Shown: piece by piece, positions 22,835-32,372 of the stretch
How the letters are laid out: each line of letters starts with the position of its first letter
How positions within the stretch are numbered: position 1 is the stretch's first letter
Source: Kribbella italica
GTDB taxonomy: Bacteria; Actinomycetota; Actinomycetes; Propionibacteriales; Kribbellaceae
Direction: 5' to 3'
Assembly: GCF_014205135.1 (NCBI RefSeq)
Contig: NZ_JACHMY010000001.1
Coordinates: 3,782,001-3,846,000 of the forward strand
DNA length: 64,000 nt
Notes under the pieces: generated by a model
Database searches by the model: none
What the model was told of the DNA's origin: nothing
The model's input: only the letters and a program-made list of their open reading frames with translations
Translations under genes and position numbers: made by a program

Positions 22835-25800
22835 TGAAGTTACCTTTCATGTCGTAGCTCACGCCCCGGCCGGAAGAATCCCAGATTCGCAGTTTACCAT
22901 TAATGACTTGCACTTGAGCGGGACTACGCAGGATTTCCTCGACCACACCGATCCCCTGCTCATTTCGGGCAGCTGCCTTGCCTGTCGACTTCGGAAGCTT
23001 CGGATTCTCCCGATCGCCATGCTTCTGCAGTGCTCGCCCCGCCTTCGTCAACCCATTGCGATCCGGTTTCGTCGCAGCAGTGAGAAGGTCGTCAATGCTG
23101 TGACCACCCAGCTGACTTCCAGCCCTACCAAAGACTTTCGGGAAGGTCAGAATCGCTTTCCCACCGATCTTGCAGGCCACGACGCCGACGCCACCGGGAA
23201 CAGGTGTGAAGAACTCGCCAACCCGGGTGCTTGTTTCGGTACCGTCGACACCGAATGCGCGGTCTGTTCCTCCGTAGAACAAGGTTGATGCGTCCAAGCC
23301 GATCTGGGAGTACAGAAGGTTGACCTGCTGATTGACCGGGATTTGTTCCAGTATCTGAACGCCACCGCCCACGATGCCGACCCCGAAGTTCTTGTAGGTT
23401 TCGCCCTTGCCCAGGGAGTTGATGAAGTCGTCCAGGAACTTCGGCGACAGCCCACTCGGGTCGGTGTAGAACGTCGGGCGCTGGTCGGCATACACGTACG
23501 ACGAGACGTATGGATCCGTGATTGCTGGCTGCATCGGATCCGGCGCTGTGAACATGCCCCAGAGGTTGTAGTCGCGGGCTCGCAGGTGGTACTCGCCCGT
23601 GGTGGACTCGAGGTGAGCGCCGGTGTAGGCGAACTCGGGGACCTCTGCGACGGTTTGGAGCTTCTCGGCCGCCGTGCGGACGCCGAAGGGCTCGTAGGCA
23701 TAGCGCCAGCGGGCGCCGCCGGTGCCGTCGGTGACGTCGACGACCGAGCCCATCGCGTCGTGCATCATGATCGAGCTCGCGTAGGACTGGCCGGGGTGCT
23801 CGACCGACATCGGCATGCCGTCCGGTGTGTAGCGGTAACGCCAGTAGCTGTTGTCGGGCTGGGTGATGATGTTGAGCATCGGCAACTCGTTGTTGACGTC
23901 CCACGACATCCGCTTGGTGCCGGCCGCACTGGTCGCCGTACGCCGAAGGTCGAGCGCATCGTAGGTGAACGTGGTGCCGCTGATCTTGGTCAGGCGACCG
24001 AGGACGTCCCACTCACGGGCGAGCTGCAGCAGGCCGTCCGCGTTGTACGTGAGATTGGCGACGGCACCCGACTGGTTCGTTCGAGTGACCATCTGGTCGG
24101 CCGCGTCGTACGTGCTGGTGATCGTGCCAGGGCCGGAAGTGCCGGTTCGGGTCTCTGACAGCCGGTTGCCGACCTCGTCGTAGGCGTACACGATCTTCTT
24201 CGTGGCGGCGGCGCACGTCGTGGCCTCGAGGCAGTAGTTGGCGAGTCTGTTCACCTGGTCGTACTGCAAGGCCTCGTTGTAGACCGTCGTTCCGCGCGTC
24301 CGCTTGATGACGGCCGGGTTGCGCGCCGCATCGCGAACGTAGTCGTACCGGCTCAGCGGCGTCGAGACGCCCGCCTTCTGATTGATCACCGCCGAGATGT
24401 CACCGCTCCGGTCGTAGCTCCGGGTTTCGGAGTATCCGCTCGCGGTCGGGTAGGTGACCTTGGTCAGGTTGTCGTCCGCGTCGTACGCGAAGTTGGTGGT
24501 CTGCGCCAAGGCGGTCATCGACGAGACCCGGCCGTCAGCGTCGAACGCATAGTCGGCCTGGCCTCCACCCGGGTACAGCCGCGACTTCACGGCGCCGAAA
24601 TCCGTGTAGGTGTAGACGTAGTTGCCTTGCGGCTGAGTGACGCCGGTCAGCTGGTTCAGACCGTTCCAGGCTTGGGTCGTCGTTCCGGTTGCGTCTTTGT
24701 ACGACGTCAGGCGGTCGTCGTTGTCGTAGGTGAAGGTCGAACTGGACGCAGCGGACGCTGTCGTGACCGCGGTGCGCAGCCCGCGACCGTTGTACGACTG
24801 CTTGATGGTCCACGCCGCAAGGTCACCCGTCGCATACCCCCGAGCCTTGATGATCTCGGAGACGTTCCCGTCTTCGTCGTAGCCGTAGGTCTGTTTCCTG
24901 TCGAGCGGGTCGATCGTCGACACCAGGTCACCTCGGGCGTTGTACCCGTACTTCGTCACCGCGTCCTTGGCGTTCTTGCGCTCCACCAGATCGCCGTACG
25001 CGTCGTAGGTGTACGCCGTCGCCGCGCTCGCCGCCGACGTCACGGTCGTCAGTCGCTGCAGCCCGTCGTACCCGTACGACGTCGTGAACCCCCGAGGGTT
25101 GCGCTCGCTCAACCGGTTGTTCCGGCCGTCGAAGGTGCTGGTGGTGATCCGGCCGAGCTGGTCCTTCACGGTCGTCTGGTTACCGGCCGCGTCGTACCCG
25201 AAGGTGGTGGTGTGGTCGGTCGGCGTGCCGCCGGACACATTGCCTCGCGGATTGACCTGGGTGAGCTGTCGCCCGTCGCCGTCGTACGTCCAGCGGGTCA
25301 CGGAGCCGCCGCTCGGCGATGTGGTGCTGAGTCGCGCGCCGTCGGGGTCATAGGTGTGCCGCGTCGCCTGAAGTCCCGGCAGCGCTTCGGTGAGCACACG
25401 ATTCGCGCCGTCGTGGGTGTAGGTCGTGACCTTGCCCGCATCGTCGACCGAGGTCACAGTGTTTCCATTACCGTCGTACGTGGAGTCGGTCGTGTTGCCG
25501 AGCGGTGTCCTCTTGCGGGTGACGCGGTTGAGCACGTCGTAGGTGAACTGTGTGTACCCGCCGTTCGGCGCGGGCTGGTACTCGTACTCCCGGTTGCCGT
25601 TGGCGTCGTAGCGGTACTCCCACTTGTACAACGACTCGGTCGCACCCGCGACGTTGCCGCGAGGAGTCGTCGTCGCCGTCAACCGCCCGACCCGGTCGTA
25701 CTTGAAGGTGGTCTTGGCGCCGGTCGCGTCGGTGGACGACTCCTTGTTGCCGGCCGCGTCGTAGGTGAGGGTCTCGACGATCCGATCGCGGTTCTTCGTC

Positions 25801-27935
25801 TGCAGCGGGCGGTTCTCTGCGTCGTACGTGTAGGTCTCGTTCTTCAGGACCGTCCCGCCTGCGTTGGCAACCTGCAGTGTGGTGAGGTTGCCGACCGCGT
25901 CGTACGTGTTGCTCGCAACCGTTCCGTCAGGTGCCGTGGTGGTCGCGACCTTGTCACCTGGTTCGTAGGTGAACCTCGTGGTGAACGGTTCGGCCTGGGC
26001 GCCACCGGCGCTCCCCCGCGGGTCCGTTCTCGTCAGAAGCCGCCCGCTGCCGTCGTACGTCATCGTGGTGGTGAGGCCGGCCGGCGACGCCTCGGAGGTC
26101 AGGTTGCCGTCAGTGTCGTATGCGTTCGTCCAGATGTACCCACGTCCGGTGCTCCTGGTCTTCAGCTGACCGGTTGCCGTGTAGGTGAAGTTCTTCGTCC
26201 CCTGGTCAGGTGCGACCAGTTTCGTCAGCCGGTTGGCGGTGTCGTACGTGTTCGTCGTGATCTTGCCGCGGCCGTCCGTGGAGGTGAGCACGTTGTCGGC
26301 CGAGTCGTACGTCCACTTCTCCACCGTCGAGACCGGCGCCGGAGCAGTCCGCGTCAGCAGGTTGCCGCGGGCGTCGTACGTCATCGTCGTGGTGTTGCCG
26401 CGCGGATCCGTCGTCGAGGTCATGTTGAGCTTGGCGTCGTACCCGTACGACGTGTGACCGCCCTGTGCGTCGGACGTGCCCACCAGGACGTTGCCGAGGT
26501 AGTGATCAGTCCACTTGCCACCGTCGGGCCTGATCGTGGTCGTGCCGAGCAGCGGATCGTACACGTACTGGGTGATCTTGCCGCGGGGGTCGGTTTGTTT
26601 GACGACCCGCCCAGTCGAGTCGTACTCGTTGAGTACGCTGTGCCCGAGCGGGTCGGTCACCCGATTGAGACGCCCAGCCGTGTCGTACGCATAGGTGGTG
26701 TTTCCACCCCGCACATCGCGGACGCCGGTCAGCAGACCCGCCGTGTAGGCGTACTGGACAAAGCGCCCATCAGGAAGCTCGACCTTCTGCAGCCGTCCCT
26801 CGGCGTCGTGCGTGAAACGGACGACGCGGCCGGCTGAATCAGTCACCGTTGACAGCACTCCGCTGGAGTGGGTCAGTTGCAGGCCGACACCGGATCTGTC
26901 GAGCAACGCTTCCAGCTGTCCCGACGAGGAGAAGCGTGCGACGCTGTGATTCGGCTGCCGGATCTCGAACCGTCCGTCAGCCAGCTTGACCAGGTCGGCC
27001 TCGACACCGGTCCCCTTTGTGTAGGTACCGTCAGTTGCTCTGGTGTATCCCGCCTGTTGTCCGTCGATGCCGATGTAGACGACCGAGGCCCCACTGCCAG
27101 CGATTTCGAGACGCCCTTCGTAGGCGTGATTCCACCCTTTCCCGAACGTGCCGACGTGATCGCTGGCCGAGTTGTAGCTGCGGAGCAGGACGAACGCTGT
27201 CCCCTGCCCTGCCAGCTGCAGATCGGTGATCGACTTCGTCTCGTTCCCGGTCGCCGTGTTGACGGGGTAACCGCGCGACACGGTCGGGTTCTTCGAGCAC
27301 AGGTCGCAGCCAGAGCCCAACGTCGCCAGGTCGGAGACCTTCGTGGTGACCGGTACGACGTACATCGGGTCGGCGCTCGCGTAGGCACCACAGCCGTCGC
27401 GCAGGATGAAGCGGACAGTGTTGTCACCGGGCTCTAGTACGCCGGAAAGGTGCAACGGGCCGGCAGGAGTCACGAAGCCGATGCAGCCGTCGCTGAAGTC
27501 GAGGGTCTTGCTGACCGTGGATCCGTCGGCGTGGGTCACCTCTACCGTCAGGACGTCGTCGACCCGAACGGCGCCGTAGCCCGTTGCGGCCCGAGAGATC
27601 GCCAGAGTCTCCGACGCGTTCTGGTTGATCGTCAGCGTCTTGTCGAGGATCACCTCACCTCGGGAGACGCCCCGCTCCGGAATGGCGGCGGTGATCTGGA
27701 CCGCCGCCTGCCGAACCCCCGCGACGCCCGCGAAGCGGTAGTCGTCACTCGTCCCCTTGCCGGTCGGGACGGCTTCAGGGACCTTGCTCGATGACTGCGG
27801 GGTCGAAGGGCGCGAACTCGGGTTCGGAGTCGGAATCGGCTGATCACTACCGACGCCCACCGCCGGGACCGCCAGGCCGGACAAGAGCAGGCTGATCCCG
27901 ATGAACAGCAGGACGGAACGACGGACGAACGACAT
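22815..27935 (-). CDS. WapA-like secreted RHS/YD-repeat polymorphic toxin
   Basis: A 1706-residue protein counted from ATG 27935 (MSFVRRSVLLFIG), which has GGGGGAT before it. Order: Sec signal peptide (to about 30), Pro/Ser-rich linker, a beta domain, a DUF6531-like block (NTATGNETKSITDLQLAGQG, about 225), then some 30 YD repeats (about 350-1430, such as YDAAGNQTTV), the RHS core end (YHLRARDYNLWGMFTAPDP ... YTDPSGL, about 1448-1491), a linker with hydrophobic stretch, and a unique tip from about 1610 (GLTKAGRALQKHG ... DSSGRGVSYDMKGNFIGF). The RHS part forms a shell that stores the toxin in related proteins. The tip is Lys/Arg/His-rich and might be a BECR-fold RNase, but I cannot confirm the family. 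TTGACA at 28011-28016 (minus strand) may be a -35 element. Confidence 0.88.
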   Translation of the reverse strand: MSFVRRSVLLFIGISLLLSGLAVPAVGVGSDQPIPTPNPSSRPSTPQSSSKVPEAVPTGKGTSDDYRFAGVAGVRQAAVQITAAIPERGVSRGEVILDKTLTINQNASETLAISRAATGYGAVRVDDVLTVEVTHADGSTVSKTLDFSDGCIGFVTPAGPLHLSGVLEPGDNTVRFILRDGCGAYASADPMYVVPVTTKVSDLATLGSGCDLCSKNPTVSRGYPVNTATGNETKSITDLQLAGQGTAFVLLRSYNSASDHVGTFGKGWNHAYEGRLEIAGSGASVVYIGIDGQQAGYTRATDGTYTKGTGVEADLVKLADGRFEIRQPNHSVARFSSSGQLEALLDRSGVGLQLTHSSGVLSTVTDSAGRVVRFTHDAEGRLQKVELPDGRFVQYAYTAGLLTGVRDVRGGNTTYAYDTAGRLNRVTDPLGHSVLNEYDSTGRVVKQTDPRGKITQYVYDPLLGTTTIRPDGGKWTDHYLGNVLVGTSDAQGGHTSYGYDAKLNMTSTTDPRGNTTTMTYDARGNLLTRTAPAPVSTVEKWTYDSADNVLTSTDGRGKITTNTYDTANRLTKLVAPDQGTKNFTYTATGQLKTRSTGRGYIWTNAYDTDGNLTSEASPAGLTTTMTYDGSGRLLTRTDPRGSAGGAQAEPFTTRFTYEPGDKVATTTAPDGTVASNTYDAVGNLTTLQVANAGGTVLKNETYTYDAENRPLQTKNRDRIVETLTYDAAGNKESSTDATGAKTTFKYDRVGRLTATTTPRGNVAGATESLYKWEYRYDANGNREYEYQPAPNGGYTQFTYDVLNRVTRKRTPLGNTTDSTYDGNGNTVTSVDDAGKVTTYTHDGANRVLTEALPGLQATRHTYDPDGARLSTTSPSGGSVTRWTYDGDGRQLTQVNPRGNVSGGTPTDHTTTFGYDAAGNQTTVKDQLGRITTSTFDGRNNRLSERNPRGFTTSYGYDGLQRLTTVTSAASAATAYTYDAYGDLVERKNAKDAVTKYGYNARGDLVSTIDPLDRKQTYGYDEDGNVSEIIKARGYATGDLAAWTIKQSYNGRGLRTAVTTASAASSSTFTYDNDDRLTSYKDATGTTTQAWNGLNQLTGVTQPQGNYVYTYTDFGAVKSRLYPGGGQADYAFDADGRVSSMTALAQTTNFAYDADDNLTKVTYPTASGYSETRSYDRSGDISAVINQKAGVSTPLSRYDYVRDAARNPAVIKRTRGTTVYNEALQYDQVNRLANYCLEATTCAAATKKIVYAYDEVGNRLSETRTGTSGPGTITSTYDAADQMVTRTNQSGAVANLTYNADGLLQLAREWDVLGRLTKISGTTFTYDALDLRRTATSAAGTKRMSWDVNNELPMLNIITQPDNSYWRYRYTPDGMPMSVEHPGQSYASSIMMHDAMGSVVDVTDGTGGARWRYAYEPFGVRTAAEKLQTVAEVPEFAYTGAHLESTTGEYHLRARDYNLWGMFTAPDPMQPAITDPYVSSYVYADQRPTFYTDPSGLSPKFLDDFINSLGKGETYKNFGVGIVGGGVQILEQIPVNQQVNLLYSQIGLDASTLFYGGTDRAFGVDGTETSTRVGEFFTPVPGGVGVVACKIGGKAILTFPKVFGRAGSQLGGHSIDDLLTAATKPDRNGLTKAGRALQKHGDRENPKLPKSTGKAAARNEQGIGVVEEILRSPAQVQVINGKLRIWDSSGRGVSYDMKGNFIGFVER

Positions 27936-28081
27936 GTGATCCCCCACACGAAACGGACGGCTGTCCTGCAAGTCTGTGGGCTGAAGTCATCTCCGCGTAT
28001 GGCTAGGAAATGTCAAAAGCTGCAATTCCGAGCACGTTTGGCGGGGTGACAACAGCACATCTTGCGTGGTTCCTCTTCAGT

Positions 28082-28942
28082 TCACCCGGTGCTTGCCTGG
28101 CTGGCCCGGTACTCGGTCGGGGTGAGGCCCACCAGCGTGCGGAAGCGGCGGGCGAAGTAGGTCGGGTCGGGCCAACCTACGGCGGCGCCTACTCGGGAAG
28201 CGGGGAGGGTGGAGTCGGTGAGGAGGAGGGCTGCCTGCTCGGCTCGGAGGCGGGCCAGGTAGGCCAGCGGGCTGAGACCGGTGTCATGTTTGAAGAGGCG
28301 GCCGAGGTACGCCGGGTCGAGGTTGGCCGCGCCGGCCAGGTCTTCCAGGCGCCACTCGGCGGCAAGGTCTGTTTCGAGGCGGGTGATGGCCGCGGCCACG
28401 GCTGGATGTACGGCGGGTGCCGCGGGAGTTGAGGGCAGCCCATCGGCGAGGAGGCCCAGGACGGTGACCAGGTGTCCCAGGAGGCGACCTGGGATTCCGG
28501 CGGTAGGCGCAGCCGCCAGATCCTCGGTCAGGTGGGTGATCTGGGCGATCGCGGCGTCCGCGGCCGCCGGGTCGACCTGCGTGGTGGCGACGCCGTACAG
28601 AGTGGTGGACGGGGTGGTCCACAGGAGGTCGCGGAGGAGCGGAATCTGTTGCAGGGCTGAGAGTTCGGCGCGCAGGCCTCGGGCCGAGACGCAGCAGTTG
28701 GCGACGACCAGGTCCCGGCAGTGGGTGAAAGCGTGCCACGCGCCAGGCCGCAGGACCAGCACCTGCCCCCGGCGTACGGGCTGGTCGCCCTGACTTGTGC
28801 GGTGGCGGCCGGCACCGGGACCGATGACGGCGATCTCGAGGAAGTCGTGCGCGTGGGCGTCGACGCCCGACGTCAGGCGGTGGACGCCACCCCAGACGGG
28901 ACCACCTTGGAAGAGGTTCGCCTCGTGCAGGGTTTCCGGCAT
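28082..28942 (-). CDS. AraC family regulator with cupin sensor domain
   Basis: A 286-residue regulator. The N-terminal half is a cupin-like sensing domain (DAHAHDFLEIAVIGPGAGRH, VRRGQVLVLRPGAWHAF). The C-terminal AraC domain has two helix-turn-helix units: LEDLAGAANLDPAYLGRLFKHDTGLSPLAYLARLR and ASRVGAAVGWPDPTYFARRFRTLVGLTPTEYR, the second with the family signature. It diverges from a phytanoyl-CoA dioxygenase gene 70 bp away, which it probably regulates. Sugar- or aromatic-responsive members have this layout, but no ligand can be named. Confidence 0.92.
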   Translation of the reverse strand: MPETLHEANLFQGGPVWGGVHRLTSGVDAHAHDFLEIAVIGPGAGRHRTSQGDQPVRRGQVLVLRPGAWHAFTHCRDLVVANCCVSARGLRAELSALQQIPLLRDLLWTTPSTTLYGVATTQVDPAAADAAIAQITHLTEDLAAAPTAGIPGRLLGHLVTVLGLLADGLPSTPAAPAVHPAVAAAITRLETDLAAEWRLEDLAGAANLDPAYLGRLFKHDTGLSPLAYLARLRAEQAALLLTDSTLPASRVGAAVGWPDPTYFARRFRTLVGLTPTEYRASQASTG

Positions 28943-29012
28943 GTCAGGATCGTACGACGAGTGGTCGGGATCGGCCTGGCCTGCAGCAGGCTGCTTGAAG
29001 GACCTTAGTGGT

Positions 29013-29747
29013 ATGACAGACCTAACCGCGGAATACCGTACGAACGGATTTGTCCGAGTGCCGCAGGTGCTGACCCCCGACGAGGTCGAGCGCTACCGCA
29101 CCCGAGCGGCCGCCTATCTGGAGGAGCATCGTGCCGACCGTCTCCAGCAGGACGCGATCTTCAGCCAGCTCGTCAACGTCTGGCGCCACGACGACGTGCT
29201 GAAGGAGCTCACCCTCCATCCGAAGATCGCCGCCACCGCCGAACAGCTCGCCGGATTCCCGCTCAGGATCTGGCACGACCAGATGCTGGTGAAGGAGCCC
29301 AACAGCAACGCCGCCACCCACTTCCACCAGGACCGCCCCTACTGGCCGCACGTCAACGACCGGCTCCCGCTGTCCGCCTGGATCGCGCTCGTCGACGTAC
29401 CGCCCGAGCGCGGCTGCATGACCTTCCTGCCCGGCACCCAGACCGTCACCGGCCTGGAGCCGCAGGACCTCAGCAACGAGGAGGACCTCTTCACCCGCGA
29501 CCCCGAACTCCGCTGGGCCCCGCGCGTCACTCTCCCCCTCAAAGCCGGCGACTGCACGTTCCACAGCGGCTTCACCGGCCACATGGCCCTGCCGAACACC
29601 ACCGACCAGGCCCGCTTCGCCCACGTCAACATCTACATGGACGCCGACACCATCTACACCGGCGCGCCGCACCCCGTCACCGACCCGCTGCACCTCAAAC
29701 CCGGCGCCAAGCTCGACCACGAGGCGTTCCCGATCACGCCGGCCTGA
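29013..29747 (+). CDS. phytanoyl-CoA dioxygenase (PhyH) family oxygenase
   Basis: A 244-residue Fe(II)/2-oxoglutarate oxygenase. The iron triad is H105-x-D107 (THFHQDRPYWP) and a distal His in FTGHMALPNTTDQARFAHV, whose Arg should bind 2-oxoglutarate. The start ATG 29013 gives the usual PhyH opening (EYRTNGFVRVPQVLTPDEVERYR). The family hydroxylates a wide range of small molecules, and many secondary-metabolism members look like this. Likely controlled by the divergent AraC protein. It overlaps the convergent NTF2-like gene by 14 nt. Confidence 0.88.
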   Translation: MTDLTAEYRTNGFVRVPQVLTPDEVERYRTRAAAYLEEHRADRLQQDAIFSQLVNVWRHDDVLKELTLHPKIAATAEQLAGFPLRIWHDQMLVKEPNSNAATHFHQDRPYWPHVNDRLPLSAWIALVDVPPERGCMTFLPGTQTVTGLEPQDLSNEEDLFTRDPELRWAPRVTLPLKAGDCTFHSGFTGHMALPNTTDQARFAHVNIYMDADTIYTGAPHPVTDPLHLKPGAKLDHEAFPITPA

Positions 29748-30117
29748 TCACCGTGCCCTGGTGGTAGAGCACCTTCCAGCCGTCCGCCTCGGAGCCTTGC
29801 CAGAGAGTGACCCGCGCCGTGAGCCGGGGCTGCTCGTTCAGCACGTACGTGACCAGATACGTCCGCTCCGCGATCTCCCGTACGACGAAGTCGGTGACGA
29901 CCCAGTCCTCGGCGTCGTACGCGTCAGCCCCTTGAGTGAAGCGTTCTGTCAACGTAGCCAGGACGAACTCGCGCGAGTAGCGTCGTCCCGAGGCGCCGAT
30001 CTCCCAGTAGCCGACCGCCATCTCCCGGTCGGCGTCAGCCGCTGAGCTGACCAGATCGCGCCGGTGGAAGAGCGGCTCCCGCCGGCGCAATGCCTTGGTC
30101 GTCGTACTGTCGGTCAA
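29734..30117 (-). CDS. NTF2-like/DUF4440 family protein
   Basis: A 127-residue alpha+beta-barrel protein of the SnoaL/NTF2 type. Recognisable elements are the N-terminal helix with basic residues (LRRREPLFHRRDLV), the loop MAVGYWEIGASGRRYSREFVLATL and the closing strands TYLVTYVLNEQPRLTARVTLWQGSEADGWKVLYHQGTVI. Family members bind small hydrophobic ligands or act as small enzymes. Its ATG overlaps the sppA stop by four bases (ATGA), so it is translated from the sppA message. Confidence 0.78.
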   Translation of the reverse strand: MTDSTTTKALRRREPLFHRRDLVSSAADADREMAVGYWEIGASGRRYSREFVLATLTERFTQGADAYDAEDWVVTDFVVREIAERTYLVTYVLNEQPRLTARVTLWQGSEADGWKVLYHQGTVIRPA

Positions 30118-31772
30118 CCGATTTTCCAGGTCAAAGGCATCGACAGTACGCCGGCCGGCGGCAGCCCCAAGGCCGTCAAAACAGAGGTGGTCACGCCGTC
30201 GACCGACAGAGGCTGGGTGGTGACTGCCAGGTCGTCGGTGGAGGTCGGCGGGCGGAGGCGGTCGAGGAACGATCGGCTGGGCACGGTCGCGAGCGCGATC
30301 TCATCGCGGTCCAGGCCGGCTCGTGAGCAGGCGATCTGGAGAGCCTGCTCGAAGCCGCCGAGCTCGTCGACGAGGCCGCGCTCGTGGGCGTCGGCACCGG
30401 TCCAGACCCGACCGCGGGCCAGGGCCTCCAACGCGTCGACGGCGAGGCCGCGGTCGTCGGCTGCCTTGGCGACGAAGTCGGTGTAGATCCGGTCGAGGGT
30501 CTCCTCGAGCCGCTCCCACTGGGCCGGGGAGAACTCCTCCTGCGCGGAGTACATCCGCGCGTTCTCGCCCTCCGACACGGCCTGCTGGGTGATCCCGATC
30601 CGGCCGAGCGCGTCCCGTACGACGCCCTTGCCGGACAGGACGCCGATCGAGCCGGTGATCGTCCCGGGCTGGGCGACGATCACCTCGGCCGGCATCGCCA
30701 CGAAGTACCCGCCGGACGCGGCCACGCTGCCCATCGACGCGATCACCGGCTTCCCGGTCGCGCGCAGCCGCAGCACCTCGAACCGGATCGCGTCGGAGGC
30801 GACGTACGAACCGCCGGGGCTGTCGATCCGCAGTACGACGGCCTTGACCTTCTCGTCGTCGGCGGCGGCGCGCAGCGCGGCCGTGACGGTGTCCGAGCCG
30901 GTCCGTGGACCACCGAGTGGCCCGCCACCGGAGTTCCGGCCGACGGTGATCCCGCCCGTGACCCGGATGACCGCGACGACCGGCTTCGGCGGCCAGGGGA
31001 GGTTGTCGAGCGCGTCGTGCAGCGTCCGCGCGCCGCGCCGCTGGTACCGCTCGACCAGCAAGGGAGTCGTCTCACCGAGCCGCTTCTCCAGCTCGTCGTA
31101 CACGGCAGAGCGGTACCCGAGCCGATCCACCAGCCCGGCCTCACGCGCTGCCTCAGCGCCCAGCGGCGCCCGGTCCACCAGCTCGCGGACCTGCTCGGCG
31201 GTCAGCTCCCGCCCCTCGGCGATCCCCGCCACGATCTGCTCGTACGACGACTCCGCCAGCCGCGAAGCCATCTCGCGAGCGGGCCCGGTCATCTCCTTCT
31301 CGGTGAAAGTGTCGACCGCGGTCTTGTACTCCCGCCGCTTGCCGAACTGCGGAATCACCCCCGCCTTGTCCAGTGCACCCCGAACGAACGTCGCCTGCAC
31401 CGAGACCCCGGTGATGCCCAGCTCCCCCGACGGCTGCACCCAGATCTCGTCGAACGCCGACGCCAGGTAGTACGGCACCGTCCCGCCGCCGACCTCGCCG
31501 AACGACTCGGTCCACGCGACAGCCCGCTTCCCGGCCGCCCGGAACCCCGCGACAGCGGCCCGCAGCTCCTGCACCTGGGCCAAGGACAGCGGCGGTCCAC
31601 CCACGTGCGCGACCAGCCCGGCGACCTGCTCGTCCCGCGCCGCCTTCCGGAGCCCGACGACCAACTCCCGCACCGTCGGCAGGTGCCGCGCCCTGAACGC
31701 GGCCAGCGGCGACGAAGGCGCCGTCTCCAGCACACCCCGAGTCAGATCCAGCTCCAGCAAGATGCCCGTCAT
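30114..31772 (-). CDS. sppA: signal peptide peptidase SppA, long (67K) form
   Basis: A 552-residue Ser/Lys protease of the long SppA form, with two tandem ClpP-like domains. The general-base Lys is K150 in REYKTAVDTF of the first domain and the nucleophile Ser is S353 in MGSVAASGGYF of the second, as in Escherichia coli SppA (Lys209/Ser409). It digests released signal peptides and damaged membrane proteins. Unlike E. coli SppA there is no clear N-terminal membrane anchor, so it may be peripheral or cytoplasmic. It leads a two-gene unit with the NTF2-like gene. Confidence 0.92.
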   Translation of the reverse strand: MTGILLELDLTRGVLETAPSSPLAAFRARHLPTVRELVVGLRKAARDEQVAGLVAHVGGPPLSLAQVQELRAAVAGFRAAGKRAVAWTESFGEVGGGTVPYYLASAFDEIWVQPSGELGITGVSVQATFVRGALDKAGVIPQFGKRREYKTAVDTFTEKEMTGPAREMASRLAESSYEQIVAGIAEGRELTAEQVRELVDRAPLGAEAAREAGLVDRLGYRSAVYDELEKRLGETTPLLVERYQRRGARTLHDALDNLPWPPKPVVAVIRVTGGITVGRNSGGGPLGGPRTGSDTVTAALRAAADDEKVKAVVLRIDSPGGSYVASDAIRFEVLRLRATGKPVIASMGSVAASGGYFVAMPAEVIVAQPGTITGSIGVLSGKGVVRDALGRIGITQQAVSEGENARMYSAQEEFSPAQWERLEETLDRIYTDFVAKAADDRGLAVDALEALARGRVWTGADAHERGLVDELGGFEQALQIACSRAGLDRDEIALATVPSRSFLDRLRPPTSTDDLAVTTQPLSVDGVTTSVLTALGLPPAGVLSMPLTWKIG

Positions 31773-31859
31773 ACAGAGACCCTAGTCGCCCGACCGAAAC
31801 GCACCAGGCCGAACCTGCGGTGAGTACGGTGAAGGATGCGTCCAGACCAGGAGGAACCC

Positions 31860-32372
31860 ATGGCCGGCCTGCCCGACACGACACTGGGACCGTTCTCCGC
31901 CCCCGGAGCGACGGCGACCCCCTGGGAGCTGACCGTCGAGGCGCTCCGACGCACGCAGAAGTTCTCCCTCACCACAGTGCGCACCGACGGGCGGCCGCAC
32001 TCGACGCCGCTGCTGGCGATCTGGGCGTACGGCGCGCTGTGGTTCGCCACCGGGGAGAACGAGCAGAAGGCGAAGAACCTCGCGGCCAACCCGCACTGCA
32101 TCCTCACCACCGGCACGAACACGCTGACCGGCACGGACTACGTGATCGAGGGCAAGGCGGCCCTCGTCATCGACCCGGACGACCGGAACGCCGCCGCCGA
32201 GGCGTTCGAGCAGGCGTACGGCTGGCATCTGACCCGCGAGGACGGGACCTGGTACCGGATGGGTGACGCTCTCCGGTCGGGTGAGACGCAGCTCTACCGC
32301 GTCGGGCCGACCCTGGCGTTCGCGTACGGGAACGGCACGGAGTTCTCCCAGACGCGCTACAGCTGGGGCTAG
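31860..32372 (+). CDS. F420/PPOX-class split-barrel protein
   Basis: A 170-residue split-barrel protein starting at ATG 31860 with a good AGGAGG site six bases upstream. Characteristic stretches are KFSLTTVRTDGRPHSTPLLAIWAYGALWFATGENEQKAKNLAANPHCILTTG and ALVIDPDDRNAAAEAFEQAYGW. This is the pyridoxamine-phosphate-oxidase-like class common in actinobacteria, many of which use F420 as a hydride donor. The exact substrate is unknown. It is the second such protein in the window (the first at 5938), with little resemblance between them. It shares a CTAG double stop with the DUF2550 gene. Confidence 0.85.
   Translation: MAGLPDTTLGPFSAPGATATPWELTVEALRRTQKFSLTTVRTDGRPHSTPLLAIWAYGALWFATGENEQKAKNLAANPHCILTTGTNTLTGTDYVIEGKAALVIDPDDRNAAAEAFEQAYGWHLTREDGTWYRMGDALRSGETQLYRVGPTLAFAYGNGTEFSQTRYSWG

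Noticed and set aside
24627..26837. Open frame of 736 codons on the plus strand, opposite the RHS gene
   Set aside because: It mirrors the YD repeats in antisense; periodic Val/Arg-rich content comes from the repeats, with no domain or ribosome site.
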